Of a DNA stretch of 64,000 nucleotides, positions 24,087 through 32,904 are shown piece by piece. A model generated the notes under the pieces. It made no database searches. It saw only the letters and a program-made list of their open reading frames with translations, and was not told the DNA's origin. The stretch is taken from the NCBI GenBank assembly GCA_027315185.1, contig DAHUYO010000011.1, forward strand, positions 1 through 64,000, given 5' to 3'. Source of the stretch: Acidobacteriota bacterium. GTDB lineage: Bacteria > Acidobacteriota > Terriglobia > Terriglobales > SCQP01. The first letter of the stretch is position 1; every line of letters begins with the position of its first letter. A program made the translations under genes and the position numbers.

Positions 24087-25442
24087 ATGAAATCTTCGCA
24101 CTCCATCCGCATCGCAACGCTCACCGCGGCGGCGGCGCTGTTTCTCGCCGGCGCGCCCCGCGTGTGGGCCATTCCCAGCTTTGCCCGTCAGACCGGGCTG
24201 CCATGCAGCCGCTGCCATACCACTTTTCCAGAACTGACCGAGTTCGGCCGGGAATTCAAGCTGAACGGCTATACCCTCAGCGGCAAGCACCGCAAGAAGA
24301 TCACCGCTCCCAGCGCAAAGAACAAGAGCGGGCTCTGGATCAACAACAACTTGCCGATCTCGGTGATGTTCCAACTCGCCGACACCCTGGTCGCCAAAAC
24401 CCAGCCGGGCACGCAGAACGGCAGCGTCGAGTTTCCGCAGCAGATGAGCCTGTTTCTGGCCGGCGAGGTCACGCCGCACCTGGGCACGTTCCTGCAAGTG
24501 ACCTACAGCGGCGCCGATGACCACTTTTCCATGGACAACAGCGATATCCGCTATGTCGGATACGGCACGCTGGCGGGCAAGCAGACGGTCTACGGATTGG
24601 ATTTCAATAACAATCCCACGGTCGAGGATCTCTGGAACGATACCCCGGCCTGGGGCTGGCCGTTCGTTTCGCCCGATTCCTCGCCCACGCCCATCGCCGC
24701 GCCGATTCTGGATGGCGGGTTGGCGCAGGACGTCGGCGGCGCCGGCGGCTACATGATGTGGGATCACCACTGGTACGGCGACGTTACGCTGTATCGCTCC
24801 ATGCACCTGGGCGGACCGCAGCCGCCGGATGGCATCGGCTTCGGCACCAACATCGCCGGCGTGGCGCCGTACTGGCGCGGCGCCTACCAAACCACCTGGA
24901 GCGGCGGCCTCAACTATCTCGAAGTCGGCACCTTCGGCATGCACCTGTCCAGCTTTCCCGGCGCGATCGCCGGGCCAGAGGACCACTTCACGGACACGGC
25001 CGCGGACTTCCAATATGAGCGGCGTCTTGGAATCAACTCCTTGTCCGTGCATGGCGCCTATGTTCACCAGAGCGCATCATTAGGCGGCCTTTTGGCGGCC
25101 GGCGAGGCGTCCCAGCTGGCCAACACGCTATCCAATCTGCAAGCCAACGCCATTTATCACTTCGGCGACCGGTACAGCTTGGGCGCGGGGTTTTTCCGCG
25201 ATTACGGTTCCCGGGATCCGGTGCTGTATGCGCCGGGGCCGGTGACGGGCAGCGCCAGCGGCAGTCCGGACTCCGGCGGCTATTTGCTCCAGGCCGGCTT
25301 TTGGCCGGCACAGAACGTGGAGCTCTCGATCCTGTACCAGGGATTCACCACGTTCAATGGCGCCAGCCAAAACTACGACGGCGCCGGGCGCAATGCCGGC
25401 CAGAACAACACGGTGTACACCAACTTGTGGCTGATGTTTTAA
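24087..25442 (+). CDS. outer-membrane beta-barrel protein with an N-terminal haem c motif
   Basis: A 451-residue protein with a signal peptide (1-28). Directly after it comes a single haem c site, C40-S-R-C-H44, in the context FARQTGLPCSRCHTTFPELTEFGREFKLNGY. The rest (60-451) is rich in alternating aromatic/polar strands with Gly/Asn turns and ends in a terminal aromatic residue (WLMF), as in an outer-membrane barrel. The family occurs in many environmental bacteria and is suspected to move electrons across or at the outer membrane; its real substrate is unknown. Its pairing with the cupredoxin supports an electron-transfer role. Confidence 0.75.
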   Translation: MKSSHSIRIATLTAAAALFLAGAPRVWAIPSFARQTGLPCSRCHTTFPELTEFGREFKLNGYTLSGKHRKKITAPSAKNKSGLWINNNLPISVMFQLADTLVAKTQPGTQNGSVEFPQQMSLFLAGEVTPHLGTFLQVTYSGADDHFSMDNSDIRYVGYGTLAGKQTVYGLDFNNNPTVEDLWNDTPAWGWPFVSPDSSPTPIAAPILDGGLAQDVGGAGGYMMWDHHWYGDVTLYRSMHLGGPQPPDGIGFGTNIAGVAPYWRGAYQTTWSGGLNYLEVGTFGMHLSSFPGAIAGPEDHFTDTAADFQYERRLGINSLSVHGAYVHQSASLGGLLAAGEASQLANTLSNLQANAIYHFGDRYSLGAGFFRDYGSRDPVLYAPGPVTGSASGSPDSGGYLLQAGFWPAQNVELSILYQGFTTFNGASQNYDGAGRNAGQNNTVYTNLWLMF

Positions 25443-25450
25443 GCAAAGCC

Positions 25451-25477
25451 CGGGGGCCGCGACGAGCGCGGCCCCCG
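25451..25477 (+). terminator. terminator-like hairpin after the porin gene
   Basis: CGGGGGCCGCG and CGCGGCCCCCG form an 11-bp perfect stem around ACGAG, 8 bases after the stop codon. No U-tract follows. Confidence 0.55.
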
Positions 25478-25517
25478 ACTAATCGAGCCTAGCGAGCACT
25501 TACCGAGCATTCGTTCC

Positions 25518-26417
25518 ATGGCCATCATTAAAGCCCAGGCCGAGCTGAACACCACGACGCACGCCGTCGCTCACCGTCGTGCCTGGGGTCCGCCGCCGGT
25601 GCTGGCGGCGCTGACCGATTTCTCCCCCCGCGCCACGGAAGCTGTAAAGCTTTGCGCGGCACTGGCCGCCCAACTCGAGACGTCCTGGCATTTGGCTCAC
25701 TTCATGCCGCCTGGGCCGCGTTCTTCGCTGCGGGAGTCGCACGCCGCGGTCCTCGCGCAGCGGCAGCGGCTGCATCAACTGGCGGCGGAATTCGCTGCCG
25801 GGGGCAATGCGCCCGTGGTGCATTGCGAACCCCATTCCCTCGCCGCCCGGCTCAATTCCTGGGTGCGGGAAAACGGTATCAGCGTCATCGTCTTGGCGAG
25901 CAGCAATGGCAGCGAGTTCGAGGCGCCGGTGCTGGGTCGCGTGGCGCTGGAGGTGTTGCGCCTGGCCCAGGTGCCGCTGTTGGTGCTCGGTCCCGGCAGC
26001 CAGACACCCCGCGTGCCCATTCGCCGCCTGCTTTGCGCCACGGATCTGCAACCAGGTGCGAAGGCGGCGGTTTGCGCGGCGCTGCCCTTGATGGTTGCGC
26101 GCAACGGCCGGGTGCTGCTTGTCCATGTGGCCGAGCCACGGCCGGACGATTGCCGCGCCTGCGGCACGGGCGCCGCGGATGCGGCGGCGCGCATGTGGGA
26201 GGTGCTGCCGCCGGAGCTTCGTTTCTTCCATGACGCCGAGGTGACGGTGCGCTTCGGACAAGCCGCGGACGCCGTCGTTGCCGCGGCCCATGGCGATGCC
26301 TCCGATCTCATTGTGGTGGGCGCGGGGGCGCCGCGTGCCGGCGCGGCTGCCGGTGCGATGCTGCCCGCGGTGCTGCGCCTGTCCACCTGCCCGGTTTTGG
26401 TTGCCGCCGATGCCTAA
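25518..26417 (+). CDS. tandem UspA-like protein, second copy
   Basis: A 299-residue protein with two Usp-like halves: VLAALTDFSPRATEAVKLCAAL to VPLLVLGPGS (about 28-155), then RRLLCATDLQPGAKAAVCAAL to CPVLVAADA (163-299). Neither half keeps a full G-x2-G-x9-G-S/T loop (LASSNGSEFEAPVLGRVA and GAGAPRAGAAAGAMLPAV are altered). It probably does not bind ATP and may serve as a scaffold. It lies 75 bases after the porin and 170 bases before the sensor kinase, all in one direction. Confidence 0.8.
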   Translation: MAIIKAQAELNTTTHAVAHRRAWGPPPVLAALTDFSPRATEAVKLCAALAAQLETSWHLAHFMPPGPRSSLRESHAAVLAQRQRLHQLAAEFAAGGNAPVVHCEPHSLAARLNSWVRENGISVIVLASSNGSEFEAPVLGRVALEVLRLAQVPLLVLGPGSQTPRVPIRRLLCATDLQPGAKAAVCAALPLMVARNGRVLLVHVAEPRPDDCRACGTGAADAAARMWEVLPPELRFFHDAEVTVRFGQAADAVVAAAHGDASDLIVVGAGAPRAGAAAGAMLPAVLRLSTCPVLVAADA

Positions 26418-26586
26418 AACCAACGTCCCCTCCGCGTCCCGTCTTTGTGCGCGCCCCGCCGTCGCGCCGCGCTGGACCCGCTCCCGGCTGCCGTCCGCGG
26501 TCGGCCGTCGGCTGGAGGGAGGGGGCCACGCGCCGCTCCCGGACGCCGCGATGCGAACGCGGAATAATAGAGACGCGAGGAACGTG

Positions 26587-28518
26587 ATGGGCAAGGATTC
26601 GCAGCTGGCGGCGGAGTTTCTAGACATGGTCGCGGATGCGGTGTTTCTGCGCGACCTTACGGGCGTGATCGGGTATTGGAACCGCGGCGCAGAGATCGTG
26701 TACGGCTGGGCGGCGGAGGAGGCGGAGGGCCGGCGCAGCCAAGATCTTCTCCACACCGAGTTCCCGACCTCCCGCGCGGCGGTGGAACGCGAAGTCTTGG
26801 AGACCGGTACGTGGCATGGGGAGCTGCGGCAAAGGCGGCGGGACGGCGCGCGGATCATGGTGGAGAGCCGCTGGTCGCTACGCCGGGATGCGCGCGGCCA
26901 ACCCAGCGGCATGCTGGAGATCAACACCGACATTACCGCGCGGCATGATGCCGAGATCCGCCAACAATTGCGGCTGGAGATCGGGGAACTGCTGGCCACC
27001 GCCCCGGATTGGCCGGCCGTGGAACAGGCTCTGCCGCGCATAGTGGGTGAAAAGGCGGGCGCGACCGTCGCGGAGCTGTGGGACGTCAGCCGGGGCGAGG
27101 CGCCGGCGCCCGGGCGGCACGCTTGGGTGGCGGAGGCATCCGGCGCTCCCCAGGCCGTGGACGCCGTTTACCCGCTGCGTCGCGGAGAAGGCGTGGCCGG
27201 CCAGGCTTGGGTGATGGGACAGGTGGAGGCGGCCGCGGAGCCGCCGGGCGCAACTATGGCCTTGCCAGTGCTGGCGCGAGGCCGCGTGGAGCGGCTGTTC
27301 GTTTGGCGCGTGCCGGAGCCGCCGCCGCCCGCCTGGCTGCCGATGCTGCGGGACGTCGGGCTGCAACTCGGCCTGTTCTACCACCGCGCCAACAGCGAAG
27401 AGGCGCTGCGCCTCAGCGAAGTGCGCTTCCGCAGCTTGCTGGACAGCGCTCCGGATCCGATCGTCATCGTGGATGGCAGCGGCACGGTCGTCTATGTCAA
27501 CCGCCGCGTCGAGGAGGTGCTGGGCTATGGCGCCGATGAGCTGGATGGTCAGCCGATCGAGCGGCTGCTCCCAGAACGGTTTCGCGGCGCTCACGTGGCG
27601 CTGCGCCGGGGTTTCACCCGCGCGCCGAAAACGCGGCCCATGGGCGCGGGGCTGGAGTTGTTCGCGCGTCATAAGGGCGGAGCCGAAGTGCCGGTAGAGA
27701 TCAGCCTCAGCCCGTTGCAGCTGGGCGGTTCGCTGTTGGTCACGGCGGTAATGCGCGACATCTCCGACCGGCGGCGCGTCGAGGCCGAGGCGCACCGCGC
27801 CCACACCCTGGAGCTGGCCCGCACCGAACACCTGGCCACCTTGGGCGAGGTTGCCGCCGGGCTGGCGCATGAAATCAAGAACCCTTTGGCCGGCATGGCT
27901 TCCGCGCTCGAGGTCTTATCCAGCCGGTTCACCGGACCGGAGCGCGAAGTCATGGCCGAGGTACGGCAGCAGATAACCCGCATTGGCGGCATCGTCGCCG
28001 ACCTGCTCAACTACGCTCGGCCTCGCCCGCCGCGCTTCGCCTTGGGTGATTTGAACGCCGCCGTGCGCCATGCCGCGGAAATCGCCACCCGCGCGTGTGT
28101 GCCCAAGCGGGTTCACCTGGAGTTTGTTGCCGGAACGCTGCCACCGGTCGTGCATGACGCCGAACAAGTGCAGCGCATGGTGCTGAATTTGGCCCTCAAT
28201 GCGCTGGACGCCGTGGCCGAAAATGGCCAAATCGCGGTGCTCACCGAACCTGACGGCGATGGGCATGTCCGGATTCGGGTTCGCGACAACGGCCCCGGAA
28301 TTGCCGCGGGTGATTTGCAGAATATCTTTCGCCCCTTCTACACCACCAAAGGCGGCAAGGGCAATGGTCTGGGGTTGCCGATGTGTCGCCGCATCGCCGA
28401 ACTGCACGGGGGCTCCATCGAGGTCGCCACGCAGCTCGGTCAAGGCACGATCTTTTCCATCGTGTTACCCGCCGCTGGCGGCGAAGCCTCCGCCGGCGCT
28501 GAAGGCAGCTCGGAATGA
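26587..28518 (+). CDS. PAS-GAF-PAS sensor histidine kinase (cytoplasmic)
   Basis: A 643-residue kinase without transmembrane segments. It has PAS 1 (about 8-118; DAVFLRDLTGVIGYWNRGAEIVYGW), a GAF-like region (130-275), and PAS 2 (285-395; SLLDSAPDPIVIVDGSGTVVYVN). The dimerisation domain has His428 in GLAHEIKNPLAGM, and the HATPase domain has NLALNALDAV, DNGPGIA and GGKGNGLGLPM. The H-E-I-K-N-P box places it with NtrB-type kinases that pair with sigma-54 activators. The start is ATG 26587 after GCGAGGAA; ATG 26551 is an alternative. Its last codon overlaps the regulator start (ATGA). It would sense an internal signal such as redox or energy state. Confidence 0.92.
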   Translation: MGKDSQLAAEFLDMVADAVFLRDLTGVIGYWNRGAEIVYGWAAEEAEGRRSQDLLHTEFPTSRAAVEREVLETGTWHGELRQRRRDGARIMVESRWSLRRDARGQPSGMLEINTDITARHDAEIRQQLRLEIGELLATAPDWPAVEQALPRIVGEKAGATVAELWDVSRGEAPAPGRHAWVAEASGAPQAVDAVYPLRRGEGVAGQAWVMGQVEAAAEPPGATMALPVLARGRVERLFVWRVPEPPPPAWLPMLRDVGLQLGLFYHRANSEEALRLSEVRFRSLLDSAPDPIVIVDGSGTVVYVNRRVEEVLGYGADELDGQPIERLLPERFRGAHVALRRGFTRAPKTRPMGAGLELFARHKGGAEVPVEISLSPLQLGGSLLVTAVMRDISDRRRVEAEAHRAHTLELARTEHLATLGEVAAGLAHEIKNPLAGMASALEVLSSRFTGPEREVMAEVRQQITRIGGIVADLLNYARPRPPRFALGDLNAAVRHAAEIATRACVPKRVHLEFVAGTLPPVVHDAEQVQRMVLNLALNALDAVAENGQIAVLTEPDGDGHVRIRVRDNGPGIAAGDLQNIFRPFYTTKGGKGNGLGLPMCRRIAELHGGSIEVATQLGQGTIFSIVLPAAGGEASAGAEGSSE

Positions 28519-29960
28519 AACCGAAGATCCTGATCGTGGATGACGAAAACCTGTTGCGCTGGTCGGCTAGCCAGAAGTGCGAGGAGTGGGGCTATGAGGC
28601 CGCCGCCGCCGCCAGCTTGGCGGAAGCGCGGGAGAAGATTAAGGCCGATCCGCCGGATCTGATCTTGCTGGATGTTCGCCTGCCCGATGGCAACGGCGTG
28701 GACTTCCTGGGCGAACTGCGGCGGGATGTGTTCGCGGGTCCGGTGGTGCTGGTCACCGCCGATCCCCAAATCGAAGACGTCAAGCTGGCCTTGCGCCAAG
28801 GCGCCTACGACTACCTCTGCAAGCCAGTCAACTTCGACGACCTGCAAGTGACGCTGGCAAATGCCCTCGAGACCAGCCGTCTGCGCTCGGAAGTTGCGGC
28901 GCTGCGCGACGAGGCCAGCGGCAGCCGGGAGCGGCTGGAATTCATCGGCCAGTCCACCGCCACGCGTCAGGTCTTGGACTTCGCCCGGCGGGTGGCGCGC
29001 AGCGAAGCCAGCGCCATCCTGCTGCAAGGCGAAAGCGGCACCGGCAAGGATCTGCTGGCCCGCTATATCCACCAGCAATCCTCCCGCAGCCGCCAGCCGT
29101 TCGTGCCGGTCAACTGCTCCGCGATTCCCGAAACGCTGCTGGAAGCGGAGCTGTTCGGTCATGAGAAAGGCGCCTTCACCGACGCCAAGGCGATGAAGAA
29201 GGGGCTCTTTGAAGTCGCCGATCACGGCACGCTGTTTCTGGATGAAATCGGCGAGCTTCCCCTGCCCTTGCAAGCCAAGATCCTCCGCGCCTTGGAGGAC
29301 CAGACGCTGCGCCGCATCGGCGGCTTGCGCGACCTACGCGTGGATTTGCGGGTGATCGCCGCCTCCAATCGCAACTTGGAGGATGAGGTGAAGGCAGGCC
29401 GGTTCCGCGCCGATCTGTTCTATCGGCTGATGGTCATTCCCATCTTCATTCCCCCCTTGCGCAGCCGGCGCGAGGATATTCCGGAGCTGGCCGCCTTTTT
29501 CATCGAGCAATTCAGCCGCCGCTTCGGCAAGCGCATTCGGGGACTGACCCCGGAGGCGGCGGAGATGATGCGCCGCTACGACTGGCCGGGCAATATTCGC
29601 GAGTTGAAGAACGCCATCCAGCGGGCGGTCATCCTCGAGGACGGGGCGGAGATTCGGGGCCTGAATTTGCCCTTCAGCCCGGATAGCGGCCAAACCCTAG
29701 CGGCGGCGTTTCCCACCAGCGATGAGCCGGCGGAGTTGGCCTCATGGCGGAAGCTGCCGGATGGCCGCTTCCTTCCAATATTGCACATTCCCACCGGCGG
29801 CACCTCGCTGGACGAGGTGGAAAAGCTGCTGGTCGCGGACGCGTTGCAGCAATCTGGAGGCAACCAGAGCCGCGCCGCGCGGCTGCTGGACACCACGCGC
29901 GACACCATCCGCTATGCCGTCAAAAAGCACCGCCTGGCGTCTTCCACGATCACGGACTAA
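28515..29960 (+). CDS. sigma-54-dependent NtrC-family response regulator
   Basis: A 481-residue activator. The receiver has Asp53 in LLDVRLPDGNG, with acidic residues in IVDDEN and Lys in CKPVN. The AAA+ domain has Walker A GESGTGKD (172-179), the sigma-54-contact loop GAFTDA (219-224) and Walker B GTLFLDEIGELP; arginine fingers follow in FRADLFYRL. A Fis-type HTH ends the protein (GGNQSRAARLLDTTRDTIRYAVKKH). The contact loop has Asp where GAFTGA has its second Gly; such variants exist in the family. Its start overlaps the kinase stop by 4 bases. It is the likely activator of the -24/-12 promoters in this window. Confidence 0.95.
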   Translation: MKPKILIVDDENLLRWSASQKCEEWGYEAAAAASLAEAREKIKADPPDLILLDVRLPDGNGVDFLGELRRDVFAGPVVLVTADPQIEDVKLALRQGAYDYLCKPVNFDDLQVTLANALETSRLRSEVAALRDEASGSRERLEFIGQSTATRQVLDFARRVARSEASAILLQGESGTGKDLLARYIHQQSSRSRQPFVPVNCSAIPETLLEAELFGHEKGAFTDAKAMKKGLFEVADHGTLFLDEIGELPLPLQAKILRALEDQTLRRIGGLRDLRVDLRVIAASNRNLEDEVKAGRFRADLFYRLMVIPIFIPPLRSRREDIPELAAFFIEQFSRRFGKRIRGLTPEAAEMMRRYDWPGNIRELKNAIQRAVILEDGAEIRGLNLPFSPDSGQTLAAAFPTSDEPAELASWRKLPDGRFLPILHIPTGGTSLDEVEKLLVADALQQSGGNQSRAARLLDTTRDTIRYAVKKHRLASSTITD

Positions 29961-29987
29961 GTAAGCCGGGCGGCGGCAAAAGCGGGC

Positions 29988-31796
29988 CTAGGGGAGTTCG
30001 GGCGCCGTCTCTTCGGCGCGCATTTCGTCCCGGTCTCCCGCCGCGTTCAGCGCTGCCAGTATGTCGGTTTGGCTGAGGATGCCTTGGAGCGCGCCGGCCG
30101 GGGAGACGATCACCAGCAAATGCTTTTCGTGCGCCATGAGCAGCCGCAGCGCATCCTGGAGCGTGCTGTCCGGATCCACCTGCGTCCAGGCCGGGTTCAT
30201 CACCGCACGCACCCGCGTTGTGCTCCATTGTCCAGGCATGACCCGGCTCAAGGCGGACAACGTCAGCGTGCCGACCACGCGCCCGTTATCCAGCACCGGA
30301 TACGCGGCGTGCGGATCCTGACGGGGCGTGGCCTCGGCCCATTGCGCCAGCGTCCAGTCCGCGCCAGCGGCGGTGATGTGGCGGCGCATGACGTCGCGGA
30401 CGCGGATCTTGGTCAGTTCATCGACGGTGACGCCTTCATGCAGCCGCTGGTCGCCGGAGGCCGAGGCCTGCCCGGAGATGGCGTAGGCCACTGCCGCGCC
30501 GATCAGGACGGGAATGATGTAGGCGTGGCCGCCGGTCGCCTCGGCGACGAACACCACCGCCGTCAATGGCGTTTTGTAGCCGGCGGCGATGAAGGCGGCC
30601 ATGCCCACGGCGGCGAACAGGTTCAGCGCGCCGGTGTGCACCACGCTCTGGGCGAAAGCCGTGCCCAGTGCCCCGCCGGTCAAAAACAGCGGCACGAACA
30701 TGGCGCTGACCCCGCCCACGCCGAGCGAAAACAGCGTCGCCAAGAGCTTCAGCACGGCGAAGGCGACCAGTTCGAGCGAGGTGTGAGCATGCTGCAAGAT
30801 GAGCGGCACCGCTTCATAGTTCGGTCCCAAGGGCACCAAATGCCCGGGAAAGAGCAACAGGAACGCCCAGCCGCAGAGCCCCGTCAGCACGCCGCCCACG
30901 GTCATCTTCAGCCAGTGCGGCGCCCGGTGCCGCACCACGAACTCCCGCAGGTGGCGGAAGGTGATGGTGAAGGGCATGGTGATCAGCCCGCAGCCCGCTC
31001 CCAGCAGCGCCGCCCACAGCAGGTCCTGGCGGGTGTAGGTGTGGCTGGCGGCGAAGTTGAACAGCGGCTGGGCGCCCATGAATGACGCCAGGGTGGCGAA
31101 GGCAGTGACCGAGGCCAGCAGCGCGGGCATCAGCGCCTCATGCGCCATGTCGTCCTTATAAGGCATCTCCAGCGCGAAGATGACACCAGTAAACGGGGCG
31201 CGGAAGACCGCCGACATGCCCGCCGCCGCGCCGCTGATCAGCAGAATGCGACGGTCCCGCGGCTCCAGTTTGACCCCCATGCGGCGGAACTGCCCCCACA
31301 GCCAGGAGCCGATCGCGCCGCCGCCATAGATGCTGGGTCCTTCCAGGGCGGCGCTGCCTCCCGAGCCCACCGTGGCGACCGCGGCCAGCAGCTTGGGGAC
31401 AAAACCGCGCATGCGAATGGCCGCCTGGCGCTCGTGATAACTGACGATGATTTCCTCGGTGGAGTGCTCATTGGGATTGGCCGTGAAATATTGCATCAAC
31501 AGTCCGGCGACCAGGAAGCCGGCGGCCAGGCCCGGGATGATGACCATGGGATGGGCAATGTACAGGCGCAGCAGCGGCGGCCAGATCCATTGCAAGATGA
31601 CCTTGACCAGCAGCGTGGTCAGCAAGCCAACGATGCCGCCCATGACCGGCGCGATGATGATCCATTTGTGCAGGTCGCGGGAATAGGTCGCCGCCAGATC
31701 ACGGTGCACCAGGAACCGGTAACGGCGCAGGATAGGGTACCGCCATAACCCGCGGGGCTGGATCGTGTCGTGATGTATTTCCGGCGAGGAGTCCAT
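29988..31796 (-). CDS. CLC-family chloride channel/transporter with C-terminal CBS pair
   Basis: A 602-residue inner-membrane protein. The CLC core (about 35-440) contains GGSAALEGPSIYGGGAIGS, the conserved G-x-E-G-P anion-pathway motif, then ISGAAAGMSAVFRAPFTGVIFALE. LGVGGVSAMFVPLFLTGGALG matches the G-x-F-x-P region, and KTPLTAVVFVAEATGG lies near the end. The glutamate gate position needs alignment to tell exchanger from channel. Residues 470-590 hold two CBS domains (IRVRDVMRRHITAA and TRVRAVMNPAWTQV) that may bind adenine nucleotides. The start is ATG 31796 (MDSSPEIHH); the ribosome site is weak. It converges with the sigma-54 regulator. Confidence 0.92.
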   Translation of the reverse strand: MDSSPEIHHDTIQPRGLWRYPILRRYRFLVHRDLAATYSRDLHKWIIIAPVMGGIVGLLTTLLVKVILQWIWPPLLRLYIAHPMVIIPGLAAGFLVAGLLMQYFTANPNEHSTEEIIVSYHERQAAIRMRGFVPKLLAAVATVGSGGSAALEGPSIYGGGAIGSWLWGQFRRMGVKLEPRDRRILLISGAAAGMSAVFRAPFTGVIFALEMPYKDDMAHEALMPALLASVTAFATLASFMGAQPLFNFAASHTYTRQDLLWAALLGAGCGLITMPFTITFRHLREFVVRHRAPHWLKMTVGGVLTGLCGWAFLLLFPGHLVPLGPNYEAVPLILQHAHTSLELVAFAVLKLLATLFSLGVGGVSAMFVPLFLTGGALGTAFAQSVVHTGALNLFAAVGMAAFIAAGYKTPLTAVVFVAEATGGHAYIIPVLIGAAVAYAISGQASASGDQRLHEGVTVDELTKIRVRDVMRRHITAAGADWTLAQWAEATPRQDPHAAYPVLDNGRVVGTLTLSALSRVMPGQWSTTRVRAVMNPAWTQVDPDSTLQDALRLLMAHEKHLLVIVSPAGALQGILSQTDILAALNAAGDRDEMRAEETAPELP

Positions 31797-31936
31797 GGCT
31801 CGGCGCGGCCCGAGCGCCTGCCCAACTCTGCGCGCCTCGGGCCGCCAAACCTCTATTGTACCGGGGGCGGCCCCGCGGCCGGTTGCGGGGCCCCTGCCTG
31901 GCCAATCGAAAAACCCAACGGCGTGATGTAATTTCG

Positions 31937-32812
31937 CTAACGGGCCCGCGCCGCCAGCCGCGCGAACACCGCCGCCGGCGCCAACTCCGGCGCTTGCAGC
32001 CCCTCGGCGCGGACCATGACCGTCTGCTCCAGCGCGTATTGCCCGCGCAGGACCGCATGGCTGACGGTGTCGGTGAAGCACAGCCAGGCCGAGCCGGGAG
32101 GAAACTGCCAAGTCGGATGCGCCGCCGACTGGAACTCCCGGTTGGCCTTGAGCCAATGATGAAACGCCAGCATGAAGCGGTCGTACGCCGGCCGGGGATG
32201 GCCCAGCTCCCCAAGGCGCTGCCCCAGGCTGGGGTGCAGCGCCCGCCGCAGCAGGCCGCTGCCGGCGGCATACTGCTCCGCCAATGCCGGAAACGCCGGC
32301 CCCGTGCGCCACACGCGCGGCGCGGCGGGATTGATATTGAGGAAGAACCGCAGAATCCGCCTGCCGTGCGTGGGCCGGGAGGGAAACGAGTCCACATGCA
32401 AGAGATCGTTGCGGGAACGCTCGGCGAGCTTGCGTCCCTGTTCCTCGATGCCCCGGAAGCTGGCGAAGTCGGGGTCCATGCGGTAGGGCGGCAGCAACTG
32501 CACCAGCAACTGGAGCGCCGATTGCGAGAACCGGCGCATCACGGCGCGCATGCGCTCGCCGTCGCCGCCAGCGTAACCGGTCACGCGGTCCGGCGCCGCC
32601 TTGTACGCAATGTTCTTGTGGTGCGGCCCGCGGCCTTGTTTCTGCCGCAACAGGAACGCCACGTCGTCCGCCGACACCGCCAGCGGCGAAGCGGGAAAAT
32701 ACAGGATCTCGCCCGCCTCCAGCGCCTGGCACAACGCTCGCCCTTCGGCCTGCCGCCGGTCCGGAGCCCAGGCCAAAAAGCCTGCATCCACGGTCCGCAA
32801 TGGCATGGCCAT
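31937..32812 (-). CDS. Kdo hydroxylase-like Fe(II)/2-oxoglutarate dioxygenase
   Basis: A 291-residue protein that matches the family hydroxylating 3-deoxy-D-manno-octulosonic acid of lipid A at carbon 3 to give Ko. Family hallmarks: KNIAYKAAPDRVTG (usual KNISYDP-x-x-x-xG), RFSQSALQLLVQLLPPY, DLLHVDSFPSRPTHGRRILRFFLNINP with the H-x-D iron ligands, RVWRTG, and FPPGSAWLCFTDTVSHAVLRGQYALEQT with the distal His. It acts at the inner membrane/cytoplasm on the LPS core. The start is ATG 32812 (MAMPLRTV); no good ribosome site is seen. It diverges from the membrane kinase gene. Confidence 0.82.
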   Translation of the reverse strand: MAMPLRTVDAGFLAWAPDRRQAEGRALCQALEAGEILYFPASPLAVSADDVAFLLRQKQGRGPHHKNIAYKAAPDRVTGYAGGDGERMRAVMRRFSQSALQLLVQLLPPYRMDPDFASFRGIEEQGRKLAERSRNDLLHVDSFPSRPTHGRRILRFFLNINPAAPRVWRTGPAFPALAEQYAAGSGLLRRALHPSLGQRLGELGHPRPAYDRFMLAFHHWLKANREFQSAAHPTWQFPPGSAWLCFTDTVSHAVLRGQYALEQTVMVRAEGLQAPELAPAAVFARLAARAR

Positions 32813-32904
32813 AACGCTAGCACAGGGTTGCCGGCTAAGCTGCCGGTAACTGTCCTTCGGGCCGGGTGATCGGGGTGCAATTCTAGTCAACCAAGCGGCG
32901 GCGA

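Noticed and set aside
29988-32732. CLC protein extended to 914 residues
   Set aside because: The extra 312 residues are the frame-shifted shadow of the Kdo hydroxylase gene. The CLC family starts near ATG 31796.
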